Shown here: piece after piece, positions 1-11,146 of the stretch | Layout of the letters: every line of letters starts with the position of its first letter | Position numbering within the stretch: position 1 is the first letter of the stretch | Assembly: GCA_031002005.1 (NCBI GenBank) | Contig: JARYHS010009186.1 | Location: 182,864,437-182,928,436 of the forward strand | Origin: Vandiemenella viatica | Taxonomy: Eukaryota > Arthropoda > Insecta > Orthoptera > Morabidae | DNA length: 64,000 nucleotides | Reading direction: 5' to 3' | Notes under the pieces: generated by a model | Database searches by the model: none | Told to the model about the DNA's origin: nothing | Seen by the model: the letters and a program-made list of their open reading frames with translations, nothing else | Translations under genes and position numbers: made by a program

Positions 1-3000
1 CAACAATGATCACGACACCGAGTGGCGATGGCCATATCGCAACTGCTGCCAACTGTGGCCACAATAAACTAAAATACCTCCGCTTAAAAAGAGATCATGT
101 GCGTACCAGGGGAACATTAGTCACTGGCTGCACGCAGCGTCGTGCCAAGAGGTCCGTGCAAACTGCCCCAAGAGTAGATTATGGGTTAGGAAGAAATTCT
201 CAACTTGGCCTTTCTCCAAGAGAAGACAAACTAACGGCCGGTCAACAAGCATTATTCAGACCAGCACAGCTAATCTTGACGCTGGCACCAACATATTACT
301 CTTAATTTCTGATACGAATGAGGATCAGCGGTTGATTTGATACAACTCTCGGTCTGTTCCTATCCTACGCTAACCTTTTCACCTCAAAATACCTCTTACA
401 ATCTATGTCTGATTCGCATATCCTAAACTATATCTGCCTCTGCAGTTATTTCCTTCAACTGTTCTCTCGACTAACAAATTAATTAAACCTGTATATTTTG
501 TTTCAAGGACAGGTAAAAACAAATGATACGCCCAGACGTGATTAAAACTTCGTGTCCAATGTAAATTCAGAAGGAAAGGAGGAGAGCCAAGAAAAGGGCA
601 AAACAGAACTGCTTCTCTGCATTTACCTACCCACCCAATACTTCTTTGGTATTTTATCTGCGAATTAACAGCGCAAGTATCAAATCCTGCCCCACGAAGG
701 CGCGGGCACAGCCAGATGTTTTATAAAATCTACATTATCCGTTTCAAAGTCACAGTTCCAACATGATAAAAAATGGTGGTATTTAATCTTTCTTTGAGGA
801 AAAAACTTTTTTTTTCAGATAGGCATCTAGGATTCGTCAACGTCAGAGTGGTTAGAGCCGGATGGGTATTGTGGACAAGGAATAGGAAATTGTTCAACCC
901 TCTGTTCATCTTGTAATCCATTCATCTGTAATTTTCTCATCTCAGAATTTTTCGGAAATAAAGGTTACTCAACTAATTACTTGCACGTGTTCACATTTAT
1001 CAATCTTCACTTCTGAAACAATAAAATCGTTGCTGAAGTCACACAGTTCATCATTTGACTCGTGACTCTTCTATACGAAATGAAATACGTTGTTACCACT
1101 CGCAAAGGAATAGATAGGTTCTAAAGGAATTCCGTTACTCTCAGAAGCCTTATTTCGATTGATGTACTTCAATGTTCGATAAATTCCACCCTTACTATTG
1201 CTTTACTGCTCCTCAACGACATGCTCTTCTCTTTCAAGTACATCATTATTCGCTTCCTTACCTCGATATGGCAATTCTGTGTTGCCTTTTCACCTTCCAG
1301 TCTTTTTGCTTTGCTTCGGAGTAGTTTCCTCTCTGAGTTCTTAACGACTGTGAAATAAATCGTCCATCTTTTGTACAAATTTTTCTTTGAGTTTGCCGTA
1401 AGTCGCATCTATGGTTATAGTAGCCATGCACGCATCTACATCGCCTGCAGTTTCTACCATGCTTTAGAAAATTTTTCTTATCGCCTCATTCTTTAGAAGC
1501 TTATATTCCTTTGGTATTCATAATTTTTAATCCTTCCTCTTCATCATTCAAACGTGCCGTCACTTTTTAATGACTTTACAGTTTGTATCCATTCAATTCG
1601 TAATTACTGATGAGTTAACCTGGATATTTCAACCCTCAAAACTGTTATTTCTTTTCGTAATGTATTATCTTCATTATCTTTAGTATTTGGAATACTTTTT
1701 GAAACAACAGTGTAATGTCCAACACCTCTTCATAGTTTGTTCTATACGTTATAACAAATTAAGCAAAGAAAACAAAACAAAAAAATGTATGTGATAAATA
1801 AATAACATTGTGGGAATAATTCAGAACATTCGACAGTCTTGATCAGATTGTAGCACTGAATTACAACTCGTCAATTTGTATATGAGTCGAAAAAACGCCT
1901 CCTCCCAAAGATTTTTTTTTAATGCTGCTTAGTAATGAAATTAAAAGAGTGCAATCAAGCGAATCTCCTCTTCAATTCCAGTACGAAATATCAACGAGAT
2001 TAACAAGACAATCTGAATTTCTGACGAGGCTTAATATTATTTTGTTCAATGAGTCAGAATCTTCACACGTAGTGGAAATATTTCAAACTAATCATTTTAT
2101 GTATGCCAATTAAAGCAATATTTCGGCAGCGATACGAACAAACGATGTTATACATTAAAACAACGGATTATACAATAAAATTAACAGAGCAACAGTCGTA
2201 AATGTACGGTACAAATCGTAATTTTTTGCGTAATATTTGAATATGGAAAACATCGGGGAATGAATACAAATTTTATAAATCAGCCATGAACGGGAAAAGC
2301 TTCAGTGTATTTTAAAAAATTGGAACAGTTATATAAACTGCAAAATTAATCGACGGAAGTCTCTTAAGGTGTTTTACAACTAAACACTTCAGGAATTATC
2401 TTGACAAATAGATGAGAGAAAATATCTCTAATGTGTTACTCTAAGAAAAAATCCACAGCACTTTTCGCATAACGTAATTTCACTCATCGAAAGATTAGGT
2501 AAAATTGTTAAATAAAGTACTAATACCCTAAAAAGAGAGCCGTTTCAGTCTTCCAATAATAACAATGCAGCATAACCGAGAGAAACCTACAAAAATCCTT
2601 AGCCCACATTGGTTGATATCTTCAATTAGGACCAATGGACTCATCACGATTTGCAATAATTTATGCGACAACCTGATATCTTACGTAATAATCGTCCTAC
2701 TAGGCTGTACGCCTGCTGTCAGGGTAACAAAATCAGTTACGACGAAGAAGTGCCAATTTAATATTAACAAATTTCTTGTAGTACGTTCTTGCTCCCAACC
2801 TCAAAAACGATACGAACTAACTGAGTCGGTGATCGAGAAACCTTAGTAATACTCAATTTCTTACTCTAAGGGTCAAAAATTGTAATCAGAAAATTAAATT
2901 AAACTTAAAGAATTACTTTGTTGGTTATATATCAGGTAAAGTTCCACTGTGTTCGGTTCTTGAAAGTCTAGTAATTCCTAACTTTGAACTACGGTTGTGA

Positions 3001-3350
3001 CGAATGTATAAATCCTATATTTATTACGTAAGAACCGTACTTTCTTGGTGCTTTAAGACGCAGTGAATCTTTCGGAATTAGTGCAGTAACTAACAGCAAT
3101 ACTCACTAGGAGCTTTAAATAAACAAATCAAAGTTCGTCGCTAATAATTGCGGAAAACCAAGGAAAAGAGATACCTGGATCACTAAAACTGAAATCTATC
3201 CCCAGAACTTCTGAATTTCTTACTTGAAAGTCTCATTGAAGAGCTCTAAATACCAATAACCCACACACTGGGGTAGGAAATTTTTTCCGAATGCTTTTAT
3301 TTATGTATCTCGTCTTCCCTGATAATATAATTTTATACATTTTAAAATAG
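1..3350. other. AT-rich noncoding stretch
   Basis: No gene or clear repeat is recognisable here. The longest open frame (6-305, +, 99 codons) has no domain resemblance, and the other frames are short and low in complexity. Poly-T and poly-A runs are common, for example near 808-818 and 1912-1920. This could be intron or intergenic DNA. Confidence 0.5.
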
Positions 3351-3359
3351 ATATTCGGA

Positions 3360-3510
3360 TTTCGGTTGTAGAAACATACTATACGCAAAATTTGAGTCTG
3401 AAACGCATTTCGCTAGCGAGCTAAAGGTCTGTGACAAAAGGACTGACAGACAAACAGCAAGCGATAGTGATAGTGCTCTGTTTCCCTATTCGAAGGGAAC
3501 CTTAAAAATG
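3360..3510 (+). repeat. Probable LINE 3'-end-type repeat fragment
   Basis: The stretch contains a 'gactgacagacaaacagc' block followed by 'ccctattcgaagggaacc' and 'ttaaaaatg'. Many insect LINE tails carry a 'gacagac' block followed by a 'gggttcc...ggaaccctaaaaa' hairpin, and this looks like a degraded version. No coding sequence remains. The assignment rests on pattern memory only. Confidence 0.3.
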
Positions 3511-4735
3511 ATGAAGGTTTCCAGCAGTCATTACTATTTTCATCATGATTTACCTATGTCATTGCATATTGTTCGCTAAGGTAGGACTACGCTGAATTAT
3601 CTCTATAGCTTCTCCTAAAAAATACTTTGTTTTACTTTATGTCCAAACATCTTTCCGCTGACCATTTCAAATAAGACTTGGGAGTATTGAGGAGTCTTTA
3701 GTTGTTGGCAGGATACATAGTAAATATCTGACAAGCTACTATACATTCTTCACTGAAAACAAACGCGTTACCAGGTTGTTACAGCAAATAAGAGGCGGGT
3801 ATTGCCTCTGCATTTTTATAAGGAGAAATATTTTTGTATATTTTTCTGGAGATATAAAAATCTGGTTGAGGAGGAGTCCCGAACATTTAAAAAAAAAACA
3901 TAAATATTCAAGAACGATGAGTCATAGAGATCCTAAAAGTAAGAGTGACTTCGAACATTTAAATAAACATATTTTTTTACATTTTATAAATTATCGTAGC
4001 GGGAATGGTTAGAAAAGAGTCAACAAAAAGGTATTGAGCAACACGCTATCAAATATATGCGGCAGAGTTTAAACCTAATTTATGGGACGAAGCCTTTCTC
4101 CTCGAAACTGAAATAGTTCTCCTTGCCTACTCACTTCCAATTTATTCTTCCAATCCCCACTAACGAGATTTCGAGGCATTTTACGCCACTGATTGGTTAT
4201 TCCTAACTTCATTCGCTCGACCGGGAGTTTGATTCACTCCATTTCGTTCTTTTTTTGTGGATATATATCAGTGAGAAGTACATGAAATTCCACTCACAAT
4301 TTGTACCGGACTCAATGTGGGGAGACTATTTTTCATCTGGTGCAGGAATTATTGATGGCTTCAGGCACAATCATCGCATTTCATTTAAAAATGAGAATGC
4401 AAATGAGGCGTATCGTCGTGAGCTCTGCTGAAGCACTCCGGACCCGTAGAGTATAATTCAGACTGATTTAATAGCATCCGTCACAGCAACCGCATCCTGT
4501 TCTTGTGGCGCGCACCCGGAAAATAAATCAAACAATAAAAAGCTTTGCGAATCGTTATGTACTACAGATAATAACTTACACATTATATCAGCTCAAAAAT
4601 TTTTAACCGGTAGCACTGCTCCTAGTAAAAGAGTGGATTATTAGGGCACTAAAGTTATTCAGTAAAACAATTAAACAAAATGCATATATGAATGAATGTA
4701 AGCTTTTTAGATGGGTCAGTTGCGTAAAAATCTTC
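3511..4735. other. AT-rich noncoding stretch
   Basis: I see no recognisable gene or repeat. The 78-codon frame at 3776-4012 (+) is Lys/Arg/Ile-rich with no family resemblance and looks like chance. Confidence 0.45.
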
Positions 4736-4738
4736 TCG

Positions 4739-5335
4739 AGTTTTTAATTTAATTTAAATTTAATTTAATTTAATTGCAATGGAGCACAGGCTCCGGTGGC
4801 AATTTCCCTAAACACCCATCTTCCCCCTATCCTGCACCTACCTACATAATCCCCGACACCCTTACTAAAAAAGAGAATCTGCCTGAAATCGAGTGCCAGC
4901 TTGTGGTCATGGTCATCTTTTCCCTTCCATGCACTACTTTTCATACCTATTGCAATATCTTTCCATGCCTCATCGCCAGTATATGCCCTGTACACTCCCA
5001 TGACCCTCCTCATTCTCCTCCTGTCTTGCAATGAATCCCATTCCAGCTCCTTTATCATATCCGTCACTGATTGCATTCTGCGATAATTTCCAGAAACAAA
5101 TCTAGCAGCCCTTTTTTGCACCCTCTCCAACTCCTGTATTTGATACGTAAAATGTGGGTCCCATACTACACTTCCATATTCGAGCAATGGTCTGACCAAA
5201 GTTTTGTAACCCAATTCCTTGACTTCTCTCGTACATCCCCTCATCACTCTCTCCAAGAAGTGCAGAACTTTGAAACCCTTTCCTACCACCTGTCCTATGT
5301 GTCCTGCCCAGTTAAGTTTCACCGGGATAGCGCAT
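4739..5335 (-). mobile_element. CR1/Jockey-type non-LTR retrotransposon, 5'-truncated (copy 1)
   Basis: On the minus strand 5322-4765 is one open frame of 185 codons whose first codon is GTG, so it is a truncated internal piece and not a gene start. It reads as the C-terminal part of a LINE reverse transcriptase: LNWAGHIGQV at the start, then TLVRPLLEYGSVVWDP, LERVQKRAARFVSGNYRR and LEWDSLQDRR, a block order typical of CR1/L2/Jockey-like thumb regions. The endonuclease and the catalytic FADD box are absent. The 3' end (about 4741-4773) is a run of TTTAA-type short repeats, as in CR1-like tails. Degenerate relatives in the same orientation lie at 10148-10860 and 57140-57850. The 5' edge abuts the near-palindrome at 5320-5459. 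The exact clade is uncertain. Confidence 0.8.
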
Positions 5336-5459
5336 TAGTAAATATACAAAGCGACGTTTCGGAGCCTGCGTCTGGCTCCATCTTCCGGTGGCGAAGATGG
5401 AGCCAGAGGCAGGCTCCAAAACGCCGCTTTGTATTTTTTCTGACACGCTATCCCGGTGG
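5320..5459. repeat. Near-perfect inverted repeat with hammerhead-like arms
   Basis: Arms 5320-5385 and 5393-5459 are reverse complements at about 57 of 65 positions, separated by a 7-base spacer. Each arm holds a smaller hairpin, ggagcc...ggctcc (5361-5379 and 5399-5417), with gaagat on one side and gaaac or aaaac on the other. That resembles the core of the hammerhead motifs reported in Penelope-like element termini. The outer edges of both arms read 'ccgggatagcg'. The simplest reading is two terminal repeats of one Penelope-type element in head-to-head orientation. The structure would be highly foldable. Confidence 0.75.
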
Positions 5460-5565
5460 AAAGCTGGAGATGATTTTACGCAAAATGCATATAATTTTAT
5501 GCCTTTATCGACCGTTAGGATTCCTAAGATGCTCGATAACCCTATTTTTTATATTTCGCACAACG

Positions 5566-5885
5566 CTAGGCTGGTAAATGACGTTGAAAAAGCTTCCAAA
5601 ATTGCTTATCGGTTGTTCAGACGGAAAAGGTCTGTTATGCATGACGTTTCGACAGTTAGCTCTGTTTTGCTCATCAGCTGAAGTTGTAGATCGAAATCGC
5701 TACTGCGCCAATACGACACCGTATAGGTATCTGATATGAGAATTGAATCTTTCCCAAAATACATCTTCTAAAAATTCTTCTCCGGTGTTCAGCCGGATAA
5801 GTTCTGTCATACACAACGTTTTGACAGCTACTTTACTATCTTCATCAGATAAATTAGTTGGTCAAAGTGGTTGCTGTGATAGCAT
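5566..5885 (-). repeat. Two diverged tandem units (period about 172 bp), Penelope-terminus-like
   Basis: Two adjacent units align: gttcag at 5615 and again at 5787 gives a 172-bp offset. Both then run through acggaaaag/ccggataag, 'tctgttatgcatgacgttt' or its variant, gacag, and tcatcag, and end in a 'gctactgcgccaatacgacacc'-like block (one copy has 'gctgtgatagcatgacacc'). On the minus strand each contains CTGATGA followed by a stem-loop and GAAAC or AAAAC (5646-5677 and 5818-5848). This arrangement is typical of Penelope-like element terminal repeats. No coding sequence is attached. Confidence 0.6.
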
Positions 5886-6089
5886 GACACCAACTGTGAT
5901 TGCCTCCTGATCTTTTAGAAGTTACCTAAATACATATTTCGCATGTGACAGGCATAACGGAAATCGCCTATCCCATGAATCGATTCCTGACACACTTTCA
6001 GTCAAGGTAGCTAACTTCACTCCATCCGAAGTCCTGTTGCCGTTTGCGATACCAATATGTATTGTTTCGTTCCAACTATGGTAATTTAA

Positions 6090-6170
6090 TTAAGGTTGGG
6101 CCCGAAGCGAAACGAGCGGCGATTGGCTGTTGAAAATGACGTCACTGTAGGAGCAAACACAAGCAATAGA
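6090..6170 (-). promoter_or_regulatory. CRE plus CCAAT motif pair
   Basis: On the minus strand a perfect CRE octamer (tgacgtca, about 6137-6144) is followed about 17 bases on by 'agccaatcgcc', a CCAAT box. The surrounding bases are more GC-rich than the neighbourhood. CRE and CCAAT boxes at this spacing are common in compact promoters. It lies beyond the 3' side of the P-element relic, so it may be part of that element's flank or an unrelated promoter remnant. Confidence 0.3.
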
Positions 6171-6541
6171 TGCAAGTGGAAAATGTAAAACGCGCTGCTG
6201 TTCAAAACTACGCATCTTGGATGCCAAAAAAGTTAATTCAACGAATTTTTTAAAAAGTATTTCATAGTAAGATTCACATACCTTCTGGTGTTTTTCTCCG
6301 CATTTGGAACGGTCGATGTGAGGAACTGACAAGATTTCCTACTATGTGCCACGATCAGGTTTTGCATGCGCAGTTTTGCGTTCATATAGCGTAAACGAAT
6401 AAACAATCATAACTTTTCATAGATGTTTATGACTTCCAATGACACCTGGGGATATTGTTTAGTTATTTTGGCACAATTTTTTTTAACAATATTCTCTTCT
6501 TTTGGCATAATATAACAACCATTCACATCCATAAAAATTAG

Positions 6542-8320
6542 TTAAAATTGTGACATTTTATTTAACCAGTCATCGGATGGTACACTAAAGCTTCTCCTTG
6601 ATAGTGCTTCCATCCATCCTCCAGATTTTGATTTAGATGCAGGCTGAAACATTAGCGATATAAATATTCGCATGGTAGTATCGAATTTTCTTTCGCGGTG
6701 ACCCATGTACCCAGCAAGATAACGAAAACCTTCGATTGAGCGGTATGGTTCTTCTGTAAATGACTGATTTTTATCAGCTTCGAACGTAATATTAACATCT
6801 TGAAAGTCGGAGTCACCTTCAATAAAAGCCAGTTGTTCAGGGAAATCAGGTAATATGCCCTGTAGGAGTTCAGATGTCAAAATAATTCGAATTTCATCCA
6901 TCACTACGGACGTTTCACCTGACAAGGGTATATCAGTTGCATGTTTTTCCAAACGGTAGTATCATATCTATTCGTAAAGGGTTTAGATGAAAATGGCCTA
7001 TGGCTCTTATTTGAGAGGGAAGATCCTTGACTCAGGCGAGCTGTAAAAAATATTTTACTTGGAGATCGGACTATAGAACAAACAATCATAAATCCTTTCA
7101 TGAAAGGAAGCAGCTGCTTTGATCTACCAACTTACATTTTTTCACAGCATTCAATCATCTGTCTCAAAATTCTTTCTTAAATATCATGGTGAATACCATA
7201 TCCACGTGCTAATGGCTTGTTGTCTAACTGTACACTACTGTTCATAATGTCAATGTAGTCGTTAACAAGCTGGAAAAAATTAGCAACGAGTTCTTCTTCC
7301 GGCACGAAATAGCTTATTGTTTGTGGTGTGGTGTTAGAAAACAATTGCAATGCCAAATACACTCTCTGGCGCTCCCTTCCTTTAACTAACAAGTGTGATT
7401 GCAAGAGCTTGGGCACACTTTCAATTCACCATTATCTAAATCAATTAATATTTCAGCCGCTGCTTTCACAACTTGCTTGTCACTCGGAAGAATAAATCCA
7501 TCAACAATAAAATGATTCCTTAACAGTTTGTATTGATGAGGAACATCTAAATACACCCATATTTTTTTATCAGTATTTCTGGGATTCTGAAAGCATGTAG
7601 TTGTATGGCTTAAGTTAAGTTCTTTCCAAACACAGCGATTCTTTGCGCCGAGATCAGCAGCAACGACATTGTAGCCGGCGTCTTCAAGGCTGCAAATTGA
7701 TTTCAACAATGCCGCTGTTATCTGTACGTCGAAGTCGTAGTGTATGGGCTGTTTCCAGCCCGTGAAAAGACCACGGATCATAGCAAACTGTATATTACTA
7801 TGTGGCCCTATAATACCATCTTTTCTTTGAGTCGTAAACAATGTTTCTATTATTTCGTGGGGTGACAATACAAACGCAAGTTCAATGCCCGAGCTTTCAT
7901 TAGCTGCATTACATCTTGCTGTTAAACAATGAAACGAATGGGAGATGCTGCGTTTCAAGGTTGACAAACCTGGCAATGTAAAATGAAGTTTATTTCTAAA
8001 AAACAAACAACACTGGAAGTGGCTCGTAATTTCACTGCTTTCCAAATGTCATCACTGTTCTACTTAGAATGTTTCTTTCCCATTACAAAACACTTAATCT
8101 GGTTTTCCGAAGATATCTTCTTCAGTATTTTCGTCGTCTCGTTGTGTACTAATTTATTCACATTATTCTTTACCTCTATTTGTTTCTTCGTAGTTAATAT
8201 CAATTCCTCTCGCAGGTATTTGTTCTTAATCTTTGGAATTAAAAATGTAGGCACCTGATTTTTTTTAGTTTTTGTAACTCGGTGGAACAAAGAAGGCGAA
8301 TTCGCCGTCTTACATATCAT
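6542..8320 (-). pseudogene. P-element (THAP9-like) transposase relic
   Basis: Successive minus-strand frames read like a P-element transposase broken by frameshifts and stops. Frame 8320-8060 ends in a Lys/Glu-rich coiled-coil-like stretch, as follows the THAP domain. Frame 8045-7386 (219 codons) has LPGLSTL (residues 24-30), RGLFTGWKQPIHYDFD (91-106), VVAADLGAKNRCVW (127-140) and DVPHQYKLLRNHF (167-179), all familiar blocks of the RNase H/GTP-binding region. Frame 7416-7177 has RQRVYLALQLFSNTT and FFQLVNDYIDIMNS. Frame 7101-6904 begins MKGFMI. Frame 6952-6542 contains EGFRYLAGYMGHR, resembling the late 'AGYIARK' block. The zinc-coordinating start of the THAP domain is not seen, and a SINE lies across that end. 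It is a dead transposon copy and not a host THAP gene, as no intact frame spans it. Confidence 0.85.
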
Positions 8321-8480
8321 TCGGGAGGACCGGGGTCAAACCCGGTTCGGCCATCGTGACTGCGGTTTTCCGTGGTTTTCCCCAGTCACTCAAGGCGAAT
8401 GCTACGATGGTTCCCAACAAGGCCACGGTCGACCTTCAATCCTCCTCAATCCCCTTTAGATATAAGTAGGCTGAAAAGAG
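8300..8480 (+). mobile_element. SINE family A, diverged copy
   Basis: A B-box-like region (ggaggaccggggtcaaacc) is followed by the family body: ttttccgtggttttcccc, agtcactcaaggcgaatgc, gatggttccc and aaggccacgg. It shares this order with the full copy at 33622-33873 but lacks a clear A box and poly-A. It overlaps the 5' end of the P-element relic. Confidence 0.7.
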
Positions 8481-8620
8481 TCCACACGATTCTCCAACAG
8501 CCCGCCTCCCAGGCTATACCTGGTGGGAATGAAATTAAAAACAAAATAGTTTTTTGAAATTGATGGTAAAGAAAACAGCAACCAGTCACATTTGTAAATA
8601 TGTTTATTACACCATTACCG

Positions 8621-8647
8621 GTTTCGGGCAAAGTTGCCCATCATCAG
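8621..8647 (-). ncRNA. Hammerhead-ribozyme-like core in Penelope 3' region
   Basis: Read on the minus strand, the segment is CTGATGA, one extra T, a 5-bp stem GGGCA/TGCCC closed by ACTT, then GAAAC. This matches the conserved halves of a hammerhead core (CUGAUGA ... GAAA). Penelope-like elements are known to carry minimal hammerhead motifs. The extra base before stem II and the unclear stem III and cleavage site leave activity in doubt. Confidence 0.5.
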
Positions 8648-9121
8648 ATGGTTTGCATTAACTTCACATCTGCAGATGCAAATTACAGCGCATTTGTGCA
8701 TCCTATAATGTTGAAAATTATTTGTGATGAATAAGAGAAGTTTAATTATTTTGTAATGAAGTTAATCTCAAATATTTTACTTACATTCAATACTGCAGGA
8801 AGGATGCTCATACCGGTGGTGAGGCACAGTTTCAGAAGTAACATTTTACTAAACACGAGCACGCTGTAATTTTGCCTTTGCATTAACAGGTAAACATAAG
8901 CAAAGATGATCGTATACAAAGAGTTTGCATAACATCAAAGATGAAATTAGGATGAATGTTATTTTCTATGAAAAAATTACAGTGAGATAAACTTATGTAT
9001 TTAAATGAAAAAGACTAATGGTTACTAGATATATAATGACATTTATATTGAATAAGAAATATAGTATTACTTAGTTAATATTTTATATGGGTTGTATTGA
9101 AAATGGGTGTATTGTCATAAA

Positions 9122-9823
9122 TTAATTTATGTTGGATTTAACAAATAATTCTAAGAAATTGTACAGGAAAGTTTTATTAGAGAGTTCTTTTTGTTCGTTT
9201 AATATGTGGTCTGGCATTTTCTTGTCATGGATATAGATTTCAAGTTCTTCAAGCAGAGCCATTCTCTTCCCTTTATCAGCAATGTGTATTATTTCAAGGT
9301 TTTCTTCTATAGATGGAGGGGAATGGTTTTCTTTAATTATATGGGCAGCAAAAGTGGACTTTTCAATATTACCTAGTCTGATGGCATCTAAATGTTCTTT
9401 AAATCGTAAAGAGAAGTTTCTGCCTGTTTGACCCACATAGGTTTGAGAGCATGTTGTGCATATTATCTTATAAATTCCAGATTTATTGTAGGGAGAATTG
9501 TGTAGTTGTGTATTGTGAATTAGTTTGTGCTGGAGCTTATTATCTGTGTTAAAGCTGATGGTTATGTTGGTCTTGCGAAATAGGTTAGCAATTTTATAAC
9601 AAAATTTACCTAAGTATGGTATGCTGGAGTATATGGATTTCTCATTTGAGGAATCATGTGGTATGCAGAAAGGGGATTGGTATGATGTATTTCGTGAATT
9701 GGAGAGAATGATTCTATTTTTAATTCTATGGGACAGGTATTCAATCATTGATGGTTTATATCCATTATTGTAAGCAATAGTTTTTAATACTTGTATTTCA
9801 TTGGAATAATCGGGTGTGTCCAT
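9122..9823 (-). CDS. Penelope-like element ORF C-terminus with GIY-YIG endonuclease
   Basis: The frame has 233 codons from an ATG at 9823-9821; the ATG is probably internal to a longer ancestral ORF. Residues 1-30 (EIQVLKTIAYNNGYKPSMIE) match the usual linker after the RT thumb in Penelope-like elements. Residues 116-131 hold the GIY and YVG signature, with a CTTC pair between them. R140 and H144 lie in the following helix (SLRFKEHL), and an acidic cluster at residues 192-195 (EELE) could supply the metal-binding Glu. In this family the domain nicks DNA for target-primed insertion. Catalytic landmarks appear intact in this domain, but the element as a whole is truncated and unlikely to be autonomous. 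Confidence 0.85.
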   Translation of the reverse strand: MDTPDYSNEIQVLKTIAYNNGYKPSMIEYLSHRIKNRIILSNSRNTSYQSPFCIPHDSSNEKSIYSSIPYLGKFCYKIANLFRKTNITISFNTDNKLQHKLIHNTQLHNSPYNKSGIYKIICTTCSQTYVGQTGRNFSLRFKEHLDAIRLGNIEKSTFAAHIIKENHSPPSIEENLEIIHIADKGKRMALLEELEIYIHDKKMPDHILNEQKELSNKTFLYNFLELFVKSNIN

Positions 9824-10147
9824 GGGTATTTTTCTTCAAAATCTTTCATTTGTCTTTTTTTTTTTTTTAAATAGCTTTATCAGTATGTTGGTTGGTAAAC
9901 TATGAATGGCAGAATATATGCAAGGGTCATTAAAAATCATTACAAGGAGTTTGAGACTCGGCACAGAACTTCGTTTAAGTAGTTTCTTCAGAGGTAAATT
10001 TAGTAATTCAAATTGCAAACATAATCATCTGGCACAAAATGTTGCCAACACACAGTTTCTGTTGTAACGAAATCGTCCTTACGATAGCATTTTTTAATCC
10101 ATATTTTCCTAAAAATTTTGTGAAACTGCCGAAGTCGATTATTTTAA

Positions 10148-10860
10148 ATTTAATTAAAATTGCAATGCTCCGGTGGAAATTTCCCTACACACACATCTTC
10201 CTCCTTTCCAGCATCCTCATACATTAACCCTCCAAAAAATTTTAACTTTAAATTCTTTCAAAGTTTTTGGTAAATTATTCATCCCTGACATCCTTATCTA
10301 AAGAATACAATCTTCCTACACCCTTGTGCCCGAAATCAAGTGGCCGCTTGTCGCCATGGTCATCTTTTCCTTTCCATGCATTACTTTTAATTCTTACACC
10401 AATATCTTTCCATGCCTCATCATCAATATACGCCTTGTATACTCCCATGACTCTCGTCCTGTCTTCCAAAGAATCCCATTCCAACTCTATTGTCATATCT
10501 GTTACTGATTGCCTTCTGGGTTAACTTCCAGAAAAAAATCTAGCAGCCCTATTTTGCACCCTCTCCAACTCCTGCATTTGATACTCAAAATGAGGGTCCC
10601 ATATGCAAGCAATGGTCTGACCAAAGTTTTGTAACCCAATTCCTTTACTTCTCTCGTCCATCGTCTAATCACTCATTCCAACAAGTGCAGAATTTTGAAA
10701 CATTTTTCTGCTACCTGTCCAATGTTTCCTGCCCAGTTAAGCTTGTTATCAAATGTAATGTCAAGATATTTATATTTCAAGTCTTCAACAGGGAACAAAA
10801 CTGGTCTGTAACGTTAAATAGCAGCGCCCATTTACCTCTTCATAACCAGTTAAAAAAAAA
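10148..10860 (-). mobile_element. CR1/Jockey-type LINE fragment (copy 2)
   Basis: This is the same family and orientation as 4739-5335. A minus-strand frame at 10496-10275 contains ELEWDSLEDR, RVMGVYKAYIDDEAWKDIG and SNAWKGKDDHGDKRPLDF, nearly matching copy 1. Upstream the homology continues, frameshifted, through the 'RPLLEYG' region and past the point where copy 1 stops, to about 10860. It ends on the 3' side with an 'aatttaattaaaattgcaa' tail. Copies 2 and 3 share a stretch of about 70 bases (around 10225-10300) that copy 1 lacks. Confidence 0.75.
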
Positions 10861-11146
10861 AAAGTTTTTAGTCCTCTTTAACGAGCTAATACGCTTTCTG
10901 GTGTAGAAGATAAAGTTTTTTTTCCAACATCCTCTGCTTATTTCGATTTGATCCCCGGAAAATTAATTTTTAATTCTACCGGTAAAGCCGTGCGTAACTT
11001 CCTCGCATAATCCATCTCCTCGCTGAAATATGAATGTATATGGAAAAAAAAACAGAAACGAGAGTTTATTAATGTGAACTCATTTTGTATACTTTTGATT
11101 TTTCATGATTTTTATAATTTTTTTATTTTTTTGTAGCTTTCTGTAA

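Larger units (their letters stand above)
8575..10025 (-). mobile_element. Penelope-like retroelement, 5'-truncated
   Basis: The element retains the end of the reverse-transcriptase region, a GIY-YIG endonuclease domain and a 3' region of about 550 bp. The main frame is 9823-9122. A frame at 10018-9836 (ending in a poly-A-encoded Lys run) reads like the preceding RT segment, separated by a stop or frameshift. Most of the RT is missing upstream of about 10020. The 3' region carries a hammerhead-like core on the same strand at 8647-8621. Confidence 0.85.

Noticed and set aside
6..305. Open frame of 99 codons at the window start
   Set aside because: No domain, no splice signals examined convincingly, and composition fits chance.
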